Shown here piece after piece: positions 30,446 to 34,666 of a stretch of 34,666 bases of DNA (within the stretch, counting starts at the first letter, position 1; every line of letters starts with the position of its first letter). The stretch is from Clostridia bacterium. Lineage in GTDB: Bacteria > Bacillota > Clostridia > Lachnospirales > Lachnospiraceae. The stretch covers positions 1 through 34,666 of the forward strand of contig SAAH01000035.1 of assembly GCA_009929525.1 (NCBI GenBank), read 5' to 3'. The translations under genes and the position numbers were made by a program. Under the pieces are notes generated by a model. The model was given only the letters and a program-made list of their open reading frames with translations, had not been told where the DNA came from and made no database searches.

Positions 30446-32029
30446 TCATTGTCTATTTTCGGTCAAAAAAATAAGACTAACAGGCTTGAACCCCTTGATT
30501 TTACTAGGTTTATTCCTTGTTAGTCCTATTATTGCACAAGCATCCAAAAGTATGATCGGGGCATCCTTTAGGAATGCTCTTGCAATAGATATTCTCTGAC
30601 GCTCACCACCCGATAATTCCGAACCATTTTCACCGATCATAGTATGCCACCCATTTGCCAGCTTTTCTGCAAATTCATCACAATGTGCCAGTTTTGCTGC
30701 AGCTATGACTTCTTCATCCGTCGCGTCTTTTCTACCGATGCGAATATTTTCCATTATCGTATTGTTAAACAAAGTAACATCTTGGAATACAATGGCATAC
30801 AAGGACATCAGTGTTTCCGGATCAGTCTTTGACACGTCCATGCCGCCAACCGTAATTTTTCCTGCTGAAATGTCCCAGAACCTGGCTGCTAATCTGGAAA
30901 CCGTAGTTTTTCCGCCGCCGGATGGTCCGATCAATGCCGTTACCTCTCCTTGCTTCGCTGTAAATGATACGTCTTTCAAGACTGTCTCTTCTCCATTGTA
31001 AGTAAATCCTACATGATCAAACTTGATATCATTACCCACATTACTCAAGTGGCTGTCACCGTTTTGCGTCTCATGAAATAAGATTTCGTCCATACGCCCA
31101 CAGTTAATGTCAGCAGAGATAATAGCTGCCAGATTTTGCAATGCCATCTGCAGTGGATCATATAACCTGGAAACTAATAGCAGAAACATAAAGAAAGTCA
31201 AGACGTCCAGAGAACCATCAACCAGTAACACGCTGCCAACCAAAGCGACGGAAGCAATGCCCAGTTTTAAAATCATCTGTGCAGACACTACAAAGGCTGC
31301 TGTGGTCAGTTCATTAAATATAGCATGATGTTCCACGGCCTTTATTTTACCGTCCAATCCCTTTAAGTAATTGGTACTGGCATTATTTGCCCGAAGATCA
31401 CGCACTGTTTCCAGGCACTCCTGCATACCATCCGCACACGCCATCTTCAGATCCATCTGTTTACTTCCTATATGATGCTGTACGCTTCTGGAAAAGAATA
31501 CAATAAGAAATGCTACGGGGAGTACCCATAATGCTGCAATGGCCATCCTCCAGTCAAAAAAGAATAGACTGACAGCAACCAGACAAGTGGAAATCATGGA
31601 ACCAATCAGTGCCGGGATCCAATGGGAAGATGCTGTCTCAATGTATGCACAATCTGCCATAATGGTACTTGTCAGATCCGACAAATCCTTCTTACCAAAG
31701 AATGACAATGGGATCTTTCTCAGTTTTTCTGCCAATGCTGTTCGCCTTACCCCACTTTCTACATAGGTAGAAAAATATGTCGCATTGTATTGAATATAGG
31801 TAGTAACGGCAATAAGCACTAAACAGATTAAACATCCAACAACATAAAACATTGCTCGTCCTGATCCAATGTTTCCTTTCATGCAATCCCCTACCAGAAA
31901 ATACAAAAGCCCTACGGGTATCATTAAAACAATATCGGATAAAGTAACGGATACAAAAGCCTTCACCATATCCTTTGCTCCTTTTTCTGATAAGGCATAT
32001 TTATGCTGCAGTTTTTCAATCAAATTCAT
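30446..32029 (-). pseudogene. ABC exporter subunit 2, 3'-truncated
   Basis: This is a 527-codon frame with an N-terminal six-helix ABC exporter domain (about 15-310) and an ATPase domain with Walker A GPSGGGKTT (about 367), Q-loop, signature LSGGERQ and Walker B IILLD (about 496). Immediately after LLDA the normal EATA, D-loop and H-loop are missing. The frame runs through unrelated codons (GLTRNKPSKIKGFK) to a stop. Normal length is about 580 residues, so the end was lost near 30540. Without the catalytic glutamate and switch histidine it should not hydrolyse ATP at its own site. ATG 32029 is preferred to the GTG at 32038. It is coupled to subunit 1. Confidence 0.85.
30464..30530 (-). terminator. 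Hairpin terminator at the ABC truncation boundary
   Basis: On the minus strand AATAGGACTAACAAGG pairs with CCTGTTAGTCTTATT (small bulge), followed by T7. It begins immediately at the point where ABC homology ends, so it arrived with the foreign sequence. It would stop transcription inside the aberrant tail of the truncated gene. Confidence 0.7.
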
Positions 32030-32030
32030 A

Positions 32031-33803
32031 TTATGCACCTACCTTCCATTTTACAGAATTGTTATATTCCTTCCACATATGCGCATACAGTCCATTTTTC
32101 TCCACCAATTCATGGTGACTTCCCTCTTCACATATGGTTCCTTCTTTAATCACAAATATCTTGTCTGCTCCCGTTACGGTGGTCAGTCGATGGGCTATCA
32201 TTATTGTCGTCTTCCCTTTGGATAACTTTGCAAATGCCTTCTGTACCTTTTCTTCATTATCCGGATCTGCGAATGCTGTGGCTTCGTCCAGAATTAGTAT
32301 AGGGGCATTCTTTAACATAGCTCTTGCAATGGAAAGACGCTGCGCTTCGCCGCCTGAAACGTAAGTTCCTGTAGTTCCGATAACGGTATCCACTCCTTGG
32401 GGAAGTTTCGCAAGAATGTCCTCACATTGGGCATCCTGGAGAGCCTGCATAGCCTCTGCTCTGGTCGCTTCCGGTCGTCCCATCCTTACATTGTCCAGAA
32501 TGGACATCTTCAATAATTTGCTATCCTGAAATACAAAAGACACGGTATCCATAAGTTTCTGACTGGAAATATCCCGCACATCCACATCTCCTATCAGCAC
32601 TTTTCCTTCCGTCACATCCCAAGATCTTGCCATAAGACTGGCTAATGTTGTCTTTCCTCCACCTGAAGGTCCCACAAAAGCAACTTGCTCGCCCTCATGA
32701 ATCTTAAGATCAACATGGGAGACTGCATCCTGACCGGCATCTGGATATCGAAAGGATACGTCATTAAGTGAGATGGAATAATCTTTTGGTGTCAGACCCT
32801 CCTTCGCCTCCTGCATAGGTTCCCTGTTTACAATACTGTCAATTCGTTTTAATGCATCTTCCACAACCATCAGGTCTTCGCTGGAAAACATGATCTTGTT
32901 CAAGGTAACGGTTATCACAGGTGTTACAATAATGTAAAACAAAAGATTCAATAAGAATTCATTGCTCACACCATCGGCAGAAAACTAAAATGTTGCTGCT
33001 ATCAAAATGGCAAATATGGCATTGATCGCAGTGGTATAAAGTACCATGGGCATACGCAGATCCTTTGTGTAAGAGATAACCCATTTCTCGTAGTTATCAA
33101 TAGCCACCTTGAAGCGCTTGAATGAAAACACAGACTGACCAAATGTTTTTACCACTGGGATTCCCCTCACATATTCCACCGCTTCATTTGACATATCCTC
33201 CAGAGAATTCTGATACTCCTGCATTTTCAACTTCATATTGGTTCCCGTCATCATTCCCATAATCACAAATGCAAGAATGACCGGAATCAGACTCAAAAGA
33301 CCCAATCTCCAATCAAAAGCAAGCAGTAATACCAGAAGTCCGAACGGGGTAGCCAACGCTACTGCCCGGTCCGGCAGCTGATGTGCCAGATAGGTCTCTG
33401 TTGCTGCACTGGAATCGCTGACGATCTTACGAATCTTACCACTACCTTCTGTTTCCAGAAAGCCCAGTGGTAATTTCATAATGTGGTGCATGGTTTCTAT
33501 ACGCATATTCGCCTGTACGCGAAAAGCTGCAATATGGGAGCACATCAGCGCGCATATATAAATAAACATAGCAAATACCGCAAATCCTACTGCCATCCAA
33601 CCATAATAACCCAGATTTTGAGCCTTAGAAAAATCAGGTGCTGCGTTTAACACCTCCTGAATAATTTTCCAAATACAATAAAATGGTATCAGTGCTGTGA
33701 ACGCACTGACTGCTGACAATATCCATGAAGCTATGGTCAGATACTTAAAGTTTCCCGCATAGATCAACAACCTCTGTAAGGCGCTTTCTTTTTTGATATT
33801 CAT
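32031..33803 (-). pseudogene. ABC exporter subunit 1 interrupted by an in-frame amber codon
   Basis: Read as one frame this gene gives about 590 codons: exporter membrane domain (about 20-300) then ATPase with Walker A GPSGGGKTT, signature VSGGEAQR, Walker B ILILDEATA and H-loop IAHRLTTV, all intact. A TAG at 32987-32985 (codon 273) interrupts the last part of the membrane domain. The same frame resumes with FSADGVSNEF and no shift is needed. A GTG at 32969 could restart translation but would lack five of six helices. The family pairs with subunit 2 as a multidrug or peptide exporter. Either this is a recent nonsense mutation, a sequencing error, or suppressed read-through. ATG 33803 follows AAAGGGG. 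Confidence 0.85.
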
Positions 33804-33823
33804 GTTTGTTTCCCCTTTCTTTT

Positions 33824-33839
33824 GTTAGTTTTCACTAAC
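33824..33839 (-). promoter_or_regulatory. Small hairpin between the TetR and ABC genes
   Basis: GTTAGT and ACTAAC form a 6-bp stem closed by a GAAA tetraloop in the mRNA, about 20 bases upstream of the ABC start codon and next to its ribosome site. It may tune translation or protect the transcript end. It has no T-run, so it is not a standard terminator. Confidence 0.4.
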
Positions 33840-33861
33840 TCACATTTAAAAATTATAGGGC

Positions 33862-34479
33862 TTACTGCCCCATAATTCTCATCCATCCTGCAGTATAAAA
33901 TGCCTGCATTTCTTTCAGATACTCCACTGCCTTATCAAGTGGCATTTCGTGTATGATCATTTCAAAAAAAGTATTGAACATCCCGGTAATCAGCATATGT
34001 TTCAACTGGTCATCTATCTGCGGTGAAGAGTTCCCGATTGCTGCAAGTACTTTTAAATAATCATTTGTTCCCTTTATTTCAATTTGTACTATCTCATCAA
34101 TCAGATTAGAAAACTGTGTTCCATCTGAATGACATAAAATCAACTTGAACTCGCTCAAATGATCATACGCATACAGCAGCATGTCATGCATACATTCCCC
34201 AGAAGTACTGCTCAGATTATTTGGCTGTTCATCCGGCGGCAAGTCTGCAAACTCCCGCTGGGCCTCACGAAACCGATCAATAAAATAATGATAATGTTTT
34301 CCCACAAGAGCATCAAATAATGCCTCCTTGCTATTATAGTAACCGTAAAAAGCCCCCGTCGTAACTCCGGCAGTTTTTACAATATTCCGTAAAGAGGCAG
34401 ATTTAAATCCCTTTTCAAGAAACTCCTGCATTGCTGCAGATAAAATCAAATTCAATGTGGATTGTTCTTCTTCATACAT
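33862..34479 (-). CDS. TetR-family regulator of the ABC exporter
   Basis: This 205-residue protein has an N-terminal HTH: ASLRNIVKTAGVTTGAFYGY, then YNSKEALFDALV. The C-terminal domain (about 60-205) is a helical TetR ligand-binding fold without a clear subfamily. It lies 58 bases upstream of subunit 1 on the same strand, the standard arrangement for drug- or peptide-responsive ABC exporters. A perfect 32-bp palindrome covers its promoter, implying autorepression and control of the whole unit. ATG 34479 follows GGAG. The regulator itself looks intact although both exporter genes are damaged. Confidence 0.9.
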   Translation of the reverse strand: MYEEEQSTLNLILSAAMQEFLEKGFKSASLRNIVKTAGVTTGAFYGYYNSKEALFDALVGKHYHYFIDRFREAQREFADLPPDEQPNNLSSTSGECMHDMLLYAYDHLSEFKLILCHSDGTQFSNLIDEIVQIEIKGTNDYLKVLAAIGNSSPQIDDQLKHMLITGMFNTFFEMIIHEMPLDKAVEYLKEMQAFYTAGWMRIMGQ

Positions 34480-34491
34480 GTAATTGTCTCC

Positions 34492-34523
34492 TATATAACG
34501 GTGTTATATAACACCGTTATATA
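34492..34523. promoter_or_regulatory. Perfect 32-bp palindromic operator
   Basis: The half-site TATATAACGGTGTTAT is followed by its exact reverse complement. It begins 13 bases upstream of the TetR start codon and overlaps the downstream edge of the -10 region, so bound repressor would block initiation. Its size and symmetry fit a TetR dimer-of-dimers or a single extended operator. Confidence 0.85.
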
Positions 34524-34549
34524 TTATATCTTATCTTTCATTTTGTCAA
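34521..34549 (-). promoter_or_regulatory. Promoter of the TetR-ABC unit
   Basis: On the minus strand a consensus TTGACA (34549-34544) is followed by TAATAT (34526-34521) at 17 bases, or TATAAT (34528-34523) at 15. The operator palindrome starts inside the -10 box. Confidence 0.75.
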
Positions 34550-34565
34550 TAGTTTTTCATTTTAT

Positions 34566-34599
34566 AAAAAAAATAAGACCCGCTATATTAGCGGGTCTT
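34566..34599 (-). terminator. Intrinsic terminator of the tRNA-Trp transcript
   Basis: On the minus strand AAGACCCGC pairs with GCGGGTCTT around a 7-base loop, followed by ATTTTTTTTA. It starts five bases past the tRNA 3' end. Confidence 0.88.
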
Positions 34600-34603
34600 T
34601 TGA

Positions 34604-34666
34604 CAGGGGATGAGGGATTCGAACCCCCATCGACGGTTTTGGAGACCGGTGCTCTACCATTGAACT
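34604..34666 (-). tRNA. tRNA-Trp (CCA), 5' end outside the window
   Basis: The minus strand shows a D-arm (AGTTCAATGGTAGAGC), an anticodon stem CCGGT/ACCGT enclosing CTCCAAA (anticodon CCA), the T-arm GGGGGTTCGAATCCCTC and the 3' acceptor strand ATCCCCT plus discriminator G. CCA is not encoded. About eight or nine bases of the 5' acceptor strand lie beyond the window edge. A strong terminator follows. Confidence 0.93.

Noticed and set aside
32031-32969. A separate ABC gene starting at GTG 32969
   Set aside because: The frame is the same as the upstream one, interrupted only by TAG. The first part supplies the missing helices, so it is one broken gene.

Overview
The window looks like a chromosome segment of a gut-type Gram-positive Firmicute, most likely a Lachnospiraceae member (Blautia, Dorea or Ruminococcus gnavus-like). 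Evidence for this is the moderately AT-rich sequence, strong AGGAGG ribosome sites, an agr-type cyclic peptide system, NTGD-type surface anchoring, and genes typical of that family. Family assignments rest on recognised motifs, not on database searches.

Layout. (1) 80-10938, minus strand: a TetR-type regulator followed by a surface-glycan operon. The operon has an initiating sugar-phosphate transferase, four genes that together would make GDP-D-glycero-D-manno-heptose (GmhA-, HddA-, GmhB- and HddC-like), a GalE-like epimerase, an acyltransferase, a phosphoribosyltransferase, a PHP-domain protein, a GT2 glycosyltransferase, an EpsG-like polymerase and a pyruvyl transferase. Its distal end breaks in a truncated ferredoxin-like gene. 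(2) 11039-12555: a tyrosine recombinase gene enclosed by a perfect 21-bp inverted repeat. A strong outward promoter sits just inside the right repeat. This looks like a self-contained invertible promoter that could switch the glycan operon. (3) 12556-13243: decayed reading frames and a small Spo0A-C-like gene. (4) 13254-16923, minus strand: a complete agr-type quorum-sensing set (response regulator, GHKL kinase, a 54-aa AgrD-like peptide precursor, AgrB) between two XRE regulators. Direct-repeat operators of identical geometry precede agrD and one XRE gene. (5) 17109-22264, minus strand: a five-gene secreted/surface protein operon led by a 932-aa mosaic protein. Three of the five share a beta-rich domain. 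The leader carries a GTGCT pentanucleotide tract and an intrinsic terminator. (6) 22574-25648: a lysozyme CW_7 fragment, an unassigned frame, a repeated 35-bp element, and a second GHKL/LytTR pair on the plus strand. (7) 25752-29306: a large PAS hybrid histidine kinase, divergent from a small XRE regulator with paired operator-like palindromes. (8) 29963-34479: a small membrane protein and a TetR-controlled heterodimeric ABC exporter in which both subunits are damaged, one by an in-frame amber codon and one by loss of its 3' end. (9) A partial tRNA-Trp at the right edge.

Taken together, this is a surface-remodelling region. Glycan expression appears to be set by DNA inversion, the secreted proteins by a repeat-bearing leader, and the neighbourhood by peptide quorum sensing and two-component systems. 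These links are inferred from layout and sequence motifs, not demonstrated.
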